Shown here: one piece after another, positions 1 to 11,650 of the stretch
How the letters are laid out: each line of letters begins with the position of its first letter
Numbering within the stretch: the first letter of the stretch is position 1
Assembly (NCBI RefSeq): GCF_030269925.1
Contig: NC_085135.1
Span: forward strand, 6,262,753-6,326,752
Direction: 5' to 3'
Source of the DNA: Bombyx mori
Lineage: Eukaryota > Arthropoda > Insecta > Lepidoptera > Bombycidae
Length of the DNA stretch: 64,000 nt
Position numbers and translations under genes: made by a program
Notes under the pieces: model-generated
Databases searched by the model: none
Told to the model about the DNA's origin: nothing
What the model saw: the letters and a program-made list of their open reading frames with translations, nothing else

Positions 1-1217
1 CGATGGCCAGCTGCAGCGCCGTCTGCTTTTGACGACAGTCAGCGTGCAGCCGGGCCGCCGTCTCCGCGAACGTAGCGTCGCGACGACGGCGGCGGCGGTG
101 GCGTGCGCTCCAGCGGCGCGCCCTCACGCACTCCTCGCGGAGTCTTGCGATCTCGGGCGACCACCAGAACGCACCCCCACGTGGTGCTCGGGGGCCGACC
201 CGGGGCATGGCGGCATCACAAATGTTTGCCATGGTGCCCCGGAACCAGTCAACCTCCGCATCCACGTCCGCGAGCCGCGCGGGTTTTGGCGCCCACGCAG
301 CAACAGCGGCCGCCTCCATCAGCAACTCCTTGTTCATCCGTTTCAAGGCCCACCTGGGGAACGAACGGGACGCACCTTGCGGGAGCTCCTCCTCACCGCG
401 GGCGCCCGCGGCTGACGACGACGACACGGAGGAGGCGGAGAGCTCAAATCGGACGTATCGGTGGTCCGAGAGCGTCTCCGCCCCCTCCAGTACGCGCCAG
501 CCGCGGGTGCGGCGCACGGCGGACGGGGACGCGAACGTCACGTCCACGTGAGATTCCCCGTTCCACCGCACGCAAGTCGCGACCGTGCCTCTGTTTAGGA
601 GACAGAGGCCGGTCGCGATCGCCCACTCCGAAAGGGCCTCGCCTCGCGCATCCGTGCGGGGGGAACCCCAAGCCGTGCACTTGGCATTGAAGTCCCCCGC
701 GACGATGACAGAGCGGGACCCGAAGCGGTCCCGTCGATCCTAGCCGCGACGTACCCGGGTCCCCTGGCCACCATTTCCAAGGGGGGTAACGCCGCGGACT
801 GTCTCAACACAATGGCCACGGAGCCGTCGACGTCCCCCATCCAGCAGTCCTGGTCGGTGGGGACGAAGTACGGCTCCGCGGCGACAGCGACGTCGATTGA
901 CCACTCCGCCATGGTGTGGACGAGGAGATCCTGTGCCCTGGCGGAGTGGTTCAAATTACTTTGGAGGAAGCGGTGGACGCAACCCATTGCGGGGCTACGT
1001 CCATCGCTCCCTCGTCTGTCCCGCCCTGCGGCTCGACAATAGCCTCGGCGGGAACTGACTCGCCGGCTGCCCTTTTTGCAGCCGGCTTCTTTTTCTTTCC
1101 GCCCCTCCTCGTTTTGGTAGAGGAGGGGGCGGACTTACACGCCGGGCCCCCGGCCCGGTGGTCGGCCTTCCTTTTAGCCGCGTCGCACAAGACGCAGTGC
1201 GGCGCGGCTGTGGTGCA
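1..1217 (-). mobile_element. R1-clade LINE, 5'-truncated copy running off the window
   Basis: Reads on the minus strand as the end of a LINE ORF1 (last zinc knuckle and a lysine-rich tail) followed by the start of ORF2. It is closely similar to the full-length copy at 54680-62586, matching roughly 58563-59877 of it. The 5' truncation is at 1217, where homology stops and DUF7869-gene sequence begins. The element continues beyond base 1. An internal deletion of roughly 90 bp near 720-735 joins short matching ends (GGGACCG) inside the endonuclease region, so this copy is dead. Family assignment rests on the full-length relative. Confidence 0.9.
595..987 (-). pseudogene. LINE ORF2 N-terminal fragment (endonuclease domain, broken)
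   Basis: Encodes the first part of an R1-clade ORF2, starting MGCVHRFLQSNLNHSARAQD as in the intact copy at 58805. The apurinic-endonuclease-like domain runs about 80 residues and then loses frame at the internal deletion near 720-735. Coding similarity to the same domain resumes in another frame below 720. The ORF1 stop overlaps the ORF2 start just as in the full-length copy. No complete enzyme can be made from it. Confidence 0.85.
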
Positions 1218-2182
1218 CTTCAAGTTTTTTTTAACTGCCTTCTCTATGAGGCTGTGTACATTATCGGCCTCATTTTGAGTGTGTCCTTTGATCAAAAATT
1301 TATGTGTTATAGATTCTATATTAAGTTGTGTTAATGCATAGAGATAAAGAGCTATTATATATTTGTTCTTGTTTTGTCCCACGCAATTATCAGAATAAAG
1401 AATCAAATTTAAGCCATCGCCATTGCTATCACTTGATTCATGACAGAGCCTTTTAAAACAATCTAGTAAGCAGGAGCCTATTTCATTGGCACCGCGTCTG
1501 GCATCAGTTGAGTCTTTGCTTTGTCCATCAACCTTCTTGTTTAAAAAAGTGACAGTTAAGTTATAACTATTTAATTTCGATTTATAATAAAAAGCCGATG
1601 TGTTTCCCCTTGGTGATTGTAAAACGGCTTGAAGATCGAAAACCAGAACTTTACATTTATCGTTTATTTTGCATCTATCATTGTATTTCTCTAGACGAGT
1701 AAGGTTTTTTTCTTCTAGATGAAGCTCATATTTTTCACGAATCTGGTTTTTTTCTGCAACGCTAGAATTTATATACTGCAAACATAGATCACACTGGTCT
1801 TTTCGAGGGCAAAAAAATGATATATTGTACTGCTTTGTGAATACTTTATAAAACGTGCAATATTTACCAAATGGCTTATTGCGTTTTTTTTTGGGCTTCT
1901 GTAAAATCTTTGAAAAGATCAGTGGTGGTTTTTCCTCCATCTATATATTCGCAGCCGGACGTCTGCCTTGTGTAATGTGACTCTATTCTCGGTATGGCAT
2001 CAATGAAAGATTTTATATCCGAAATAAGACTTTCATCATTAGTGGCATGGTTATCATGTCTTCCTCTGCGATCTTTTTGCAGAACGCCAAGCTTATCAGT
2101 TTTTTCTTTAACTGTGCGAATAGTACGATCCGAAATATTGAGAGTTCCGATAAAAAATTGTTTACAGACACGGACTGACTTT
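1218..2182 (-). pseudogene. DUF7869-family gene, 3' half (split by copia, truncated by LINE)
   Basis: On the minus strand this continues the coding sequence interrupted at 6486. It carries a cysteine pair region (CPRKDQCDLC) and then the DUF7869 signature, including YSDNCVGQNKNK and IKGHTQNEADNVHSLIE. Proteins of this type are abundant and multicopy in invertebrates and may be transposon-derived; I know no established function. A frameshift lies in the T run at 1884-1892. At 1217 the frame passes directly into LINE ORF1 sequence, so the native C-terminus is gone. The ACTTT at 2178-2182 is the copia target duplication. Confidence 0.7.
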
Positions 2183-2346
2183 TGTTGAAATAATACTCCG
2201 GAATAAAAAATGTAACGGTTTAATGCAAACAGTAACAAGATGAAACACGCTAGGAAAAGGAAGGACGGTGGCGTCACACGTGAGCAAAAATGTGAACCAT
2301 TTTTGACATTACAGATAATATAAATTATGTTTACAATTCTCCAACA
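2183..2346 (-). repeat. copia 3' LTR
   Basis: 164-bp direct repeat of 6325-6485. It carries the extra 3 bp near its left end. The gag-pol reading frame terminates just inside it at 2331. The purine tract lies immediately before it on the minus strand. Confidence 0.95.
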
Positions 2347-5300
2347 TCCTCCCTTAAACATAATCCCATCCTAGATGAGCAGAAGGCCAGTTTCGTGTGG
2401 GATGTTGCTTTAGTGAGAGCATCTGCAATCATCTTGTCGGTCTGCATGTAACGTACCTCAATGGCCCCCTCCAGAACCTTTTTGCGGACATAGTGATGCC
2501 TCACATCAATATGTTTGGTCCTAGGATGGTATCCATCAGAACCTGAGAGATTTATGGAGCTTTGATTATCGCTATAGATCACCAAGGCCTCATTCTTCAA
2601 CTGAGGCCAAAAACTTTCTTGAAACTGCTTCAGCCACATAGCTTCTTGTACACATGCCGACAATGACATGTACTCGGCCTCAGTCGTGGAAAGTGCTACA
2701 GTAGGTTGTCGCCTGGAGTTCCAGCTAATTGTTCCTCCCTGGAACAAGAATGTGTAACCTGTGCAGGAGCGCCGGTCATCTTCAGCGCTTGCCCAGTCTG
2801 CATCACAGTAACCATGAGTCATTGTCTCCTCTAGATTTTTCTTATAACTCAATTTATAATCTAGAGTACCTTTTAAGTAGCGCATGACGCGCTTGAGGGC
2901 AGTCCAATGTCGCATGTCAGGGTTGTTGTTATATTTACTCAACATATTTATGACATAGCATATGTCTGGTCTGGTGATATGTGAAACATATAATAAGCAA
3001 CCAATAATCTCTTGATAAGGTATATCATTTAAGATTTTATTCTCCTCAGATTTACTTTGTACGTTTGTGTTCATATTTATAGGAGTATTAACAGTTTTAC
3101 AATCTGACATTCCATATTTATTTAACACTTCTTCAATGTACTTTCTTTGATCCAAATAAATAATGCCTCTTGGCCTGTCTCTCTCTACATGTATTCCAAT
3201 ACAACAATTTATATCACCCAAATCCTTTATTTTAAACTTTTTATATAATTCTTCTTGGATTTCTTGCTTTGAGTCTTGATTATTTGAAAACAAGATCAGG
3301 TCATCGACATAGACCGCTAGGAAAACCATATTTTCATTGTTGACAATTTTGTAATAAATACAAGGATCCAATATAGACTGTAACAAACCCATTTGCTTCA
3401 ATGTAAAATCTAGTTTCTTGTTCCATTGCTTGCTGGCTTGCTTTAATCCATACAGTGATTTTCTCAGTCGACATACTTTATCACCATTTTCATACATAGG
3501 TGGCTGCATCATGTAAATTTCCTCTTCAATATCACCTTGAAGAAAAGCTGACACAGCATCCATCTGACATATATTTAAATCATATTTCACTGCCAGGGCA
3601 AACAAATACCTCAATGAAGCATGTCTTACTACCGGTGAAAATACTTCAGTGTAGTCTATTCCAGGTTTTTGTGAACATCCTTTAATTACAAGACGTGCCT
3701 TGTATTTTATTATTTCTCTATTTTCATTGGTCTTTCTCTTGAACCCCCACTTACATGGTATAGGGCGCTTGTTAGCTGGTAGAGAAGTCATTTCCCACGT
3801 ATTATTTTCCAATAAGGACTGATACTCCTCATCCATTGCTCGTTTCCAATGTTGGGCATCAGGGCCCGACAAGGCTTCCTTGACAGTCAGTGGATCTATA
3901 ATCTGAACACACATTAAATTATTATTTTTCTCATTACATTTTTGATGTGATCTCAGAGTGATATTCCTCCCGAAACTGTTATCACTGTCACTTGAGCTGG
4001 GATAATAAGTTTCATCATCATTTCTGTTCACCACACAGCTGTCAAAAGAAGTATCAGTACTTGAAGGTGTTGATGTGACATTTTCAGTGTCTGTTTGAGA
4101 GCTATCATCAACCGGCATCAAAGATATTTCATTGCTTTTTTGTGCGCGACTTAAACTTGAACTGAGAGGTAAAGTAATAAGCTGAGGCTTTAGGCTAGGT
4201 TTCCGAGTGACATTATCTATGGAACTTTCGATAAATATCACATCCCTGCTAATCACTGCCTTCTTACTATTAGGATCAATTAATCTGTACCCCTTTGTGT
4301 TCTCACAGTAACCTACGAAAACCAATTCTTGTGATTTACGATCCCATTTCAAACGATTTTGCTTCGGAACATGTACCATGGCCTTAGAGCCAAAAATCCT
4401 TAAGTGTGAAATGTTTGGTTTCTTACTAGTCCATTTTTCATAAGGTGTTACCTCAGCCAGAACTCGTGATGGAGATCTATTAATGATATAAGCAGCAGTA
4501 GCTACTGCTTCGGCCCAATATATTTTCTGCAGTTTTGCCTCAAACAGCATGCATTTTGCTCGCTCCACCAGACTACGGTTCATTTTTTCAGAAAGTCCAT
4601 TTTGTTCAGGCGTGTAGGGAGCGCTGGTCTGGTGCTTGATGCCGGAAGCTGCTAGAAAATCAGAGAAATCTTTATTACAATATTATTTTCCATTGTCACT
4701 TCTTAACATTTTGATTTTCATTTCCAACTCATTTTCCACCTCACTTTTAAATCGTGCAAACACAGATTTAATATCCATTTTGTTCTTTAGAAAGTACACA
4801 TATACTTTGCGAGAATAATCATCTATAAAGGTTACAAAGTACCTTGCACCACCAACTGATGGTGTCTCCATCGGACCACATAGATCAGTATGTATTATTT
4901 CTAGTAAAGTACTTGCTCTCGAACCAGATTGAGGAAACAGTAGTCGTGTTTGTTTTCCTTCACAACATGATTTACAAACTGCATCAATTTCTTTATTTGT
5001 TATAGTAATACCATCTACACATACCTCCAACCTCTTCACATCAGCTATATTCAAGTGTGCCATTCTCTTATGCCATGTAACAATATCTGTCCTACTTTTA
5101 CATGAAACAGCATAAGCACTGCCTTTAATAGTATTGAGTTTGTACATGTTATTAGTTAGTTGGGCAGTTGCTATGAGGACCTTGTTGGTATTGTATATGT
5201 TACACCCCATATCAGTGAATTCTACTTTACAGCCATTTTTTGTCAACTGACTGACCGATAACAGGTTTGTACTTAGCTCAGGAATAAATAAAACATTTCT

Positions 5301-6206
5301 AATCTGGATAGGGCAGTTTTCCTTGCATAGATTGGTTTGAATGTTTACATTACCCATACTTTGCACGGAGACGGAATCACTGTTTGCCACCATTATTTTT
5401 GTAATCGGAGGTGGTTGTAAATCATACATCCATTCAGAGCATCTTGTCATGTGCATGGTAGCACCTGAATCTATAAACCACTCGTCCTGATGTAGGGTGG
5501 TGTACGCTGAAAAAACTGCTGAAAAACCGTTATGATTATTAGATTTCTTCACTGTACACTGATTTTTAAAATGTCCATATTTGTTACAGTTATAACATCG
5601 GGGGCCTTTTCCTTTTGGCTTTGAATTATTGTTAGAGGTATTTCTGTGCTTCGTAAAGAATGCAGTAAACTCTGAAACTTTCACTTCCTGCAAAAGTTTT
5701 GTTTTTATAAAATCTGATGAAATGATAATGCCGGAACTTTCCAGACCCATGATCATAGGTTTGAAATTATCCGGTAAACCCGCCAGCATGAGTGTTCCAA
5801 GCCATTCGTCACCAACGTCGAAACCAATATTTCTTAATTTATGTGCGGTACTCATAATTTTATTCACGTAATCTTCGATACTGGAGCAATTGTCGAGTGA
5901 AGTATTTATTAAATCTTTTAATAGACCAACTTTTCTTGACAGCCCGGAGTCCTCAAAAGCATTTTGAAGGTTTATCCATACTTCCTTTGATGTTTTTGCA
6001 TTTTCGATATGGATGTAATTAATCGGTTCCACCAACAAAATGATCTTTGACTTAGCTTTAATATCTTTCTTAACATCGACATCAGTGCCTGGATCAACAC
6101 ATTGCCACAATTCTTCGTGTTCTAAATATGATTTGATAGCAAATCTCCATGTCGAATAGTTTTCCCGGCCGGCTAATTTCTCAATTTGAAGGTTAGACGT
6201 AGCCAT
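2331..6206 (-). pseudogene. copia gag-pol polyprotein with one nonsense codon
   Basis: Domains in order on the minus strand: a UBN2-type gag from the start at 6206; a CCHC knuckle (CYNCNKYGHFKNQC); aspartic protease (FIDSGATMHM); GAG-pre-integrase; integrase core (HTDLCGP, then LRSDNGK); copia-type reverse transcriptase with YVDDLILF; and RNase H with DADWAS. Two long frames, 507 aa (6206-4683) and 750 aa (4583-2331), are joined by about 33 in-frame codons. A single TAA follows SDNGK in the integrase core, consistent with one GAA to TAA change. The total of about 1290 residues is normal for the family. No other disabling change is evident. Confidence 0.93.
2347..2356 (-). promoter_or_regulatory. 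copia polypurine tract
   Basis: On the minus strand the bases next to the 3' LTR read TAAGGGAGGA, a purine-rich primer site for plus-strand DNA synthesis. Position and composition are those expected for an LTR element. Confidence 0.75.
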
Positions 6207-6310
6207 TATGTCTGGATCGGATGAGTTTTATCGCCGCAATTACAACTAATTGGTTTAATTTGCTATTTATTTGCACTAAAATTAATTTCAGTTCTATTTT
6301 GAGTTAATGG

Positions 6311-6324
6311 GGCGGCCCATAACC
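6311..6324 (-). promoter_or_regulatory. copia primer-binding site (internal initiator-tRNA type)
   Basis: Next to the 5' LTR the minus strand reads GGTTATGGGCCGCC. The GGTTATGGGCC part is complementary to the anticodon region of insect initiator methionine tRNA, the half-tRNA primer known from Drosophila copia. The match is from memory of the tRNA, so moderate confidence. Confidence 0.65.
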
Positions 6325-6485
6325 TGTTGAAATACTCCGGAATAAAAAATGTAACGGTTTAATGCAAACAGTAACAAGATGAAACACGCTAGGAAAAGGA
6401 AGGACGGTGGCGTCACACGTGAACAAAAATGTGAACCATTTTTGACATTACAGATAATATAAATTATGTTTACAATTCTCCAACA
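6325..6485 (-). repeat. copia 5' LTR
   Basis: 161-bp direct repeat of 2183-2346, beginning TGTTGG and ending CAACA on the minus strand. It should hold the promoter for the gag-pol transcript. Confidence 0.95.
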
Positions 6486-7292
6486 ACTTTCCTTTCAAAG
6501 TAAAGTGAAAAGCCTTATTGGGCTGTCTCGGACGTTCAGCGTTAGTGTATTTATACCTAGGATTGACGTCAGACATACTATAATATATAAATGATCGTTG
6601 CTGATCAATGTCACCCATTTCCCAAAAAGAGTCAAAAATAGCTTGTCTTTCAATAGATGTAAATTTTTCTGAACATTTAAGCCTACACTTTACATTGCAA
6701 GGTGGCTTAAGTTCGCGGGCAGGTACTTGTCCTCTTTTAGAAGACACGAAAGATTGTCCTCTATTTTTCAAAAACTTTTTAATATTTTGTTTCCATTTAT
6801 TTGGATCACTAGTGCGTTTCCTACCTCTTTTTTTATCTCTGTTTCATCCTCTACTGCATTAAGATACCTCGAATTTTCAGGCAAATTAGAATTTTCGGGC
6901 AAGATAATATTTTCGGACAAGGTAGAAATTTGGGGCAACGTAGTATTTTGTAAGTGAGCAATTAGCGAATCAGAACTTCTGGAATTTGACGACGAGGAGT
7001 TGCTTGAGCTCGATGAAGAGGAGCTGCTAGATGACGATGAGCTGCTGGAAGAAGATATTCGTCGTAATAAGGCAGGAACGTGCTTAACTTTCTTCATCTC
7101 GTTTTGAAGGTCATACGTCGGATCACTTAAATCTGCGTCTGGTTCATCAGAATTTAAGGGAGACACATTGTAATTGACATAGTCTCTTTTTCTATTGACG
7201 TATTTTTTATGTGCCAGTTCATCTAGCTCAAAATAGGTGTTGACATCACAATAACGCTGGTTTTCGGGTTTGTTGATGATATCAGATAACAT
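6486..7292 (-). pseudogene. DUF7869-family gene, 5' half
   Basis: The minus-strand frame from 7292 encodes an acidic N-terminal region, a long serine run (about 6985-7050), and then, after a frameshift at the T run 6828-6834, a basic GRKRTSDPNKWKQN segment and a cysteine motif (PPCNVKCRLKCSEKF). It ends exactly at the copia target duplication ACTTT and resumes at 2182. A possible splice acceptor (TTGTTGTAG) sits just before the first codon of this exon. With two homopolymer frameshifts and an insertion it is a pseudogene here. The family call comes from the downstream half. Confidence 0.65.
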
Positions 7293-7451
7293 CTACAACA
7301 ATAGCTTAAATTATTCTAATAATTGTATTTAATAAAATATTATATTTTCATTTATGAAAATCGCTACGGTCACGAAGCTTTAGGCTAGTCGTTTTGTTAC
7401 GTGAAGGCTAGTCGTGAAAGGGAAAAACTGGAAAAGTGAAATCTGTTGTCT

Positions 7452-7739
7452 CTATAAAGAGGGACCTGGCATGGACGTGATGGCATGATTGTAGAAAATA
7501 GTCTTAATATTTACCACTACATCTACAGCACAATTTTGGGCTGAAACATTTTCAAGTGCAGTCATTGGTACCTTATTAAGGTTAGATAAATTCACATGGA
7601 CTGGAGATTTAGTACAATCCACATGACCAGCTTGAAGCAAACACTCATTCGGAGCCTGGTTTTCATCGGAATGAAGCTCATCGAGTGGCGTTGTACTACA
7701 ATTGATCATATCTAATATCTTTTTCGACCTTGAAGTCAT
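7452..7739 (-). pseudogene. Possible first exon of the DUF7869-family gene
   Basis: A 95-codon minus-strand frame (start MTSRSKKILDMINC) lies upstream of the DUF7869 exon and ends near a possible donor (CCAG|GTCCCT around 7471). Orientation and spacing fit a first exon separated by a short AT-rich intron (about 7293-7470). I do not recognise its domain. It could be unrelated non-coding sequence. Bases 7740-7811 hold nothing recognisable. Confidence 0.35.
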
Positions 7740-7961
7740 CCTAAAAATATTTACATATTAAAGGTCTAAGTTAGCTTTATTTATTTAAAAAATAATTTTA
7801 ATCTTTTTATTCCTACCTAAGCTGAGAGCCTTGAGAGGCTATATCAGCGTAACCCTAACTTTTGTAGGTGAGCTCACGGGGCTCAAACCTGATGACGTTG
7901 CTAACACGAACCCTAGCAAGAGCCGTGCTTCGCAGAATCTACCACCGGATCGGAAACGCGA

Positions 7962-7995
7962 CCCACTGAGAAGATCCGGCGAGAAACTCAGTGGG
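7962..7995 (-). repeat. Conserved LINE 3' stem-loop
   Basis: CCCACTGAG and CTCAGTGGG form a perfect 9-bp stem around a 16-nt loop in the 3' region of LINE A. The same hairpin is at 22332-22365 and 24363-24396, and a related one is at 42472-42503 in a different LINE type. It may be a reverse-transcriptase recognition structure; that role is inferred. Confidence 0.7.
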
Positions 7996-8305
7996 CTGTG
8001 TCTGAGATTTAATTTACTCGTCGAGCCCTTCGTCGCAAGCGACGGGTTCGACGAGAACGGCGACCGGTGCTTGAAGTACCTAGAAGCACCGTTAGTGGAT
8101 CGGGAGGATCCGAGATGACGTGTTTTGGGCGACGTCAACTGCTTTCCATTCTGTCCGCAGGATCGGGAATGTAGTTACCGGCGGCCACGATGAGAGGGTT
8201 CTCGAGTCGTGCCGCTTTATCGAAGTGGCGCATCGACGCCGACTGCATATACTTACTGGTGGACTCTAAGTCCAGGTCGTCATGGAGGTCGACGTTCCTG
8301 ACGAA

Positions 8306-10897
8306 CTACGGGGCTCCGACGGCTATCCTGCAAAAACGGGATTGAATAATTTGGAATGACTTTAAGTGAGTGCGGGCCGCGTGAGCGAACACTACACTTG
8401 CATAGGTCATGACGGGGCGTATGCAAGTTTTGTAGAGTGTCACCTTATTTCTAAGGGACATTTTACTTCGCCTACATATCATCGGGTAGAGACGTCCTAG
8501 TATAAAGGCGGCACGGTCGCGTACCGTCTTGATGTGCGGGCGGAATGTCATCCTACTGTCGAGGGTGACGCCTAAATATTTGACCTTCGGGGCCCACGGT
8601 ATGGGCTGGTCGAACATCGTGATTGGGCGAATGGCGGGGGCGGAGGTGTTGACGCGCCTAGTCGGGAGGGGGATGCTCAGCGTGGTGTTCGGAGGGCGAC
8701 CCCTTTTGAAGAGCACCGCTGTGCTTTTCGTGGGGTTGATGTCGATGCGCCACTTCCGGAACCACTGTCCCATGGTGGTAGCTGCGGTCTGTAGTCGTCG
8801 ATGAAGCAACGCCTTCTTCCTACACGAGTAGTAGATGGCGGTGTCATCGGCGAAGAGCGCCAGATGAGTCTCCGGAGACCGGGGTATATCAGTGATATAC
8901 AAACTAAATAGTAACGGGGAGAGGGCGGAGCCTTGCGGGACTCCGGCTGTGACGTGTCGGGGCCGGGAACGCGTTCCCTCGACTCGATATCGGAACGAAC
9001 GGTTCGACAAGTAGTCTCGTATGATGAGCACGAGTCTGTCTGGCACCCCCATGTTATACAGTTTGTATATCAAACCGTTGTGCCAGACTTTGTGGAACGC
9101 CTTCGCTATATCGAAGAAGAGGGCTCCTGTCGGGATGGGTTTCCGCCTATTCAGCCCTAGTAAGATGTGCTCCGTGAGGCGGTGCACTTGATGGACGCAC
9201 GAGTGTCTGGCGCGGAATCCAAACTGCTCGTCTATAAGAATTTTGTTCGCGGATACGAAGTCCCAGAGGCGTTTACGAAGGAGCCGTTCGTATAGTTTGC
9301 CTATCGCCGGGAGGAGACTGATGGGGCGGTAACTCGCGGTTTCGTTCTTCGGTTTGCCCGGCTTGTGTATGCCGATAACGTCCGCTTCTTTCCACGCCGC
9401 GGGAAAGATGCAGTTCGTCATAGCAGCATTTAAGATGGTGGCCAACATCGTTATTAGTTGGGCTGGTAACAGTTTTAGCGCGCGGTTGCGGATGCCGTCG
9501 GAGCCGGGAGCTTTCCGTGGTTGTAGGCTATCGATCGCCTCCTTAACCTCGGAAGTGGTAATGGGGCGTAACGCGTCCGAGGGCGGCAGGGAAGCTCTGC
9601 GCTCGACCTCCCTGTCGACTAACTCGGTGTGTTCGGGGTCCGCGTGTTGAGTGCTGGTGGTGCACTGCTCTTGCAGTGCATCGGCCAGCAACTCTGCCTT
9701 GTCATCGTCATCGTAAGCCGGTGGTTGGCCTGAGGGGCGTACGAGAGGCGGCATAGTGGCTTTAGTTTCGGACTTGAGAGTCCTAGCTAGTCGCCAGTAT
9801 GCTTGGTGAGTGGGCGCGAGTTCTTCTAAATAACTATCCCAGTTTTCGTTTCGGGCGTCGCTTAAGCGGGATTTGACCTCCCGCTGTAAGCGACGCATCC
9901 GAGTCCGGTTTGAATCCGTGGGATATCGATCGTAGGCCCGGATTGCCGCGTTTCTGATTCTTACGAGGTCCCTAAGATCGGGGGAAAGTCTGATGCGGTG
10001 GAAGCAGTCCTCCACATCGACTTGTTTCGAAGATCTTATGATCGCCGTCGAGACGTGATCAGTGAAGATGTTTATGGATTCGACGGTGTCCTCGGGGGAT
10101 GGAGTTGAATCCGGGCCGCAAGGGAGGATTGGTGGAGCGGTGTCAGCTAAGCACGTGCTCAGCTTCTTCCAATCCACCATGGTCCTCGTATCTGGTTCGC
10201 GGTTAAGTGGGCGACCGAGCTGCATGACGACAGGTCGGTGGTCTGAGTCGAATTCTGACATTGCCTCGATGGAGCGCAAGCGCAGAGTTACGTTCCTCAG
10301 CAGTGCCAGATCTATTGTGCTCGGACAACGCGCGGCGTTGTACGGATAGCACGTGGGGGTCGGGGGGTTGAATATCTCGAATGTGAGGTCGTCTATGAAC
10401 GCGTCGAGACGCCTACCGTTCACATTCGTACGATGGCAGTTCCACCTAGTGTGGTGGCAATTTAGATCGCCTGCCAGAATGACCGCGTCCCCCATACCGA
10501 GCAGTGTCTCGAGGTCACTGCTCAGGAGGGGTTTGTCAGGGGGGAGATAGACGGATGCGATGACGATCGGCTGGTGTCCCGTCAGCGCGATGCGGCACAC
10601 TGACGCCTCGATATGTAAGAGCGAGGGAGTATCGAGAGGGACGCAGTGCAGGGCCCTCCTATAGTAAATGACAGTCCCGCCCTTGGGGGCGAAGAGTCTG
10701 TCATTCCTAACCATGACGTAATTCGCGACTTTGGAGTCGCGACGCGAGGGCTTTAGGAAGGTCTCCTGCACCAGAAGGATGTCGATGAGATTTTCGCGTA
10801 GAAACTCATAAACCTGGTCGCGCTGACGCGCGAGTCCGTTAGCATTGTAGAATGCTAACTTCAAAGAATGGGGTATTAGTCTCGCGTTGTACGCCAT
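8306..10897 (-). pseudogene. LINE A ORF2 (endonuclease and reverse transcriptase)
   Basis: An 863-codon frame with an N-terminal APE-type endonuclease (LAFYNANGLARQRDQ, LVQETFLKP, AGDLNCHHTRWN, SDHRPVVM) and a reverse transcriptase (APGSDGIRNRALK, SYRPISLLP, DEQFGFRARHS, GVPQGSALSP, FADDTAIYY). It stops at 8306 because TGG of a GAPWF motif is TAG; the related copy at 24410 keeps the tryptophan. About 60 more residues continue in frame below. The motif-A region reads FDIAKAFHKVW where relatives have FDKVW. The start ATG at 10897 follows the ORF1 stop closely, as is usual for the clade. Confidence 0.9.
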
Positions 10898-11018
10898 CGA
10901 TTACCGGTAATTTAAACCAGCGTGCGCTGGACGGACTCAATGACGTCCATGTGATCGAACGTCGCGTATATCCTGTCTTCGGCCGTGACCGCCCTGCGCA
11001 TGGCGTCGGCGAACGAGC

Positions 11019-11264
11019 TGTTATATCCCTAACCTGTATAGACTAATGCTTACCAAACACCTTACTCATCATAAGCTCTCTCACAGTGATTTCATGAGAA
11101 CATACCAGGCTCAGTTCGGGTCAGATATTCATTGAAGTGAGACGTTTACCAATTTTCCTCACTATTTCTAAATTCTTTTATTATAATTAATTATTCATTA
11201 AAAATATTGTGTAGTGTCGAATAAATCCTTTTTTAAAAAGAGTTCGGCCTTCTCACTACTAACA
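11019..11264 (+). repeat. 5' LTR of the env-bearing element
   Basis: Begins TGTTATATCCC and ends CTACTAACA. It is the same length as, and by eye identical to, 18790-19035. An AATAAA-like string (GAATAAATCC) lies near its end and could serve in polyadenylation. Confidence 0.95.
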
Positions 11265-11650
11265 TTTGGTGGCAGCTTAAGGGATTTTAAGTAAAGAAAA
11301 TCCGGGAAACGCCTTCGTGTGTGAACAGTGTACAAAAGTTGTAAATTCAAAAACTAATTTCGGCTGTATTCGCCGTTGTGAGTTCTGCACCTCTCATTTG
11401 TGAAAAGTGAAAATAACATGTTCGTGAACATCTTATACATGTAAGTTAATTCATGTGCACATTCCATCGGTGGTGTATATTCAAATAAATCACAAAACCA
11501 AAAGTGAAATAAACTTTCAACTAAATAAACTTTAATCCACAAACACCTCACGCTATCGCTACAATTGTCCAGTTCCGAGAACTCTTATCTCGCTCAGCGC
11601 ATCCGCTCACCTGTATTTGGTATCGAATAAATTCAAGATAAATTATTACG
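11265..11650 (+). promoter_or_regulatory. Leader between 5' LTR and gag, with likely primer-binding site
   Basis: 386 bp without a recognisable gene. The bases right after the LTR (TTTGGTGGCAGCTTAAGGG) are where the tRNA primer should bind; I cannot name the tRNA with confidence. The rest should hold packaging and splice-donor signals, none of which I can pinpoint. A short frame on the opposite strand (11354-11551) has no support. Confidence 0.5.

Larger units (their letters stand above)
2183..6485 (-). mobile_element. Ty1/copia LTR retrotransposon, nearly intact
   Basis: Complete insertion bounded by LTRs that begin TGTTGG and end CAACA on the minus strand, with a perfect 5-bp target duplication ACTTT (2178-2182 and 6486-6490). 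A single gag-pol frame fills the interior and is broken by one in-frame TAA near 4690. The two LTRs differ by a 3-bp indel and about one substitution, so the insertion is fairly young. It interrupts the DUF7869-family gene in the same transcriptional orientation. Confidence 0.95.

Noticed and set aside
6990..7055. Serine-run coding repeat as a separate simple repeat
   Set aside because: It is part of the DUF7869-family N-terminal region, where serine runs are common.
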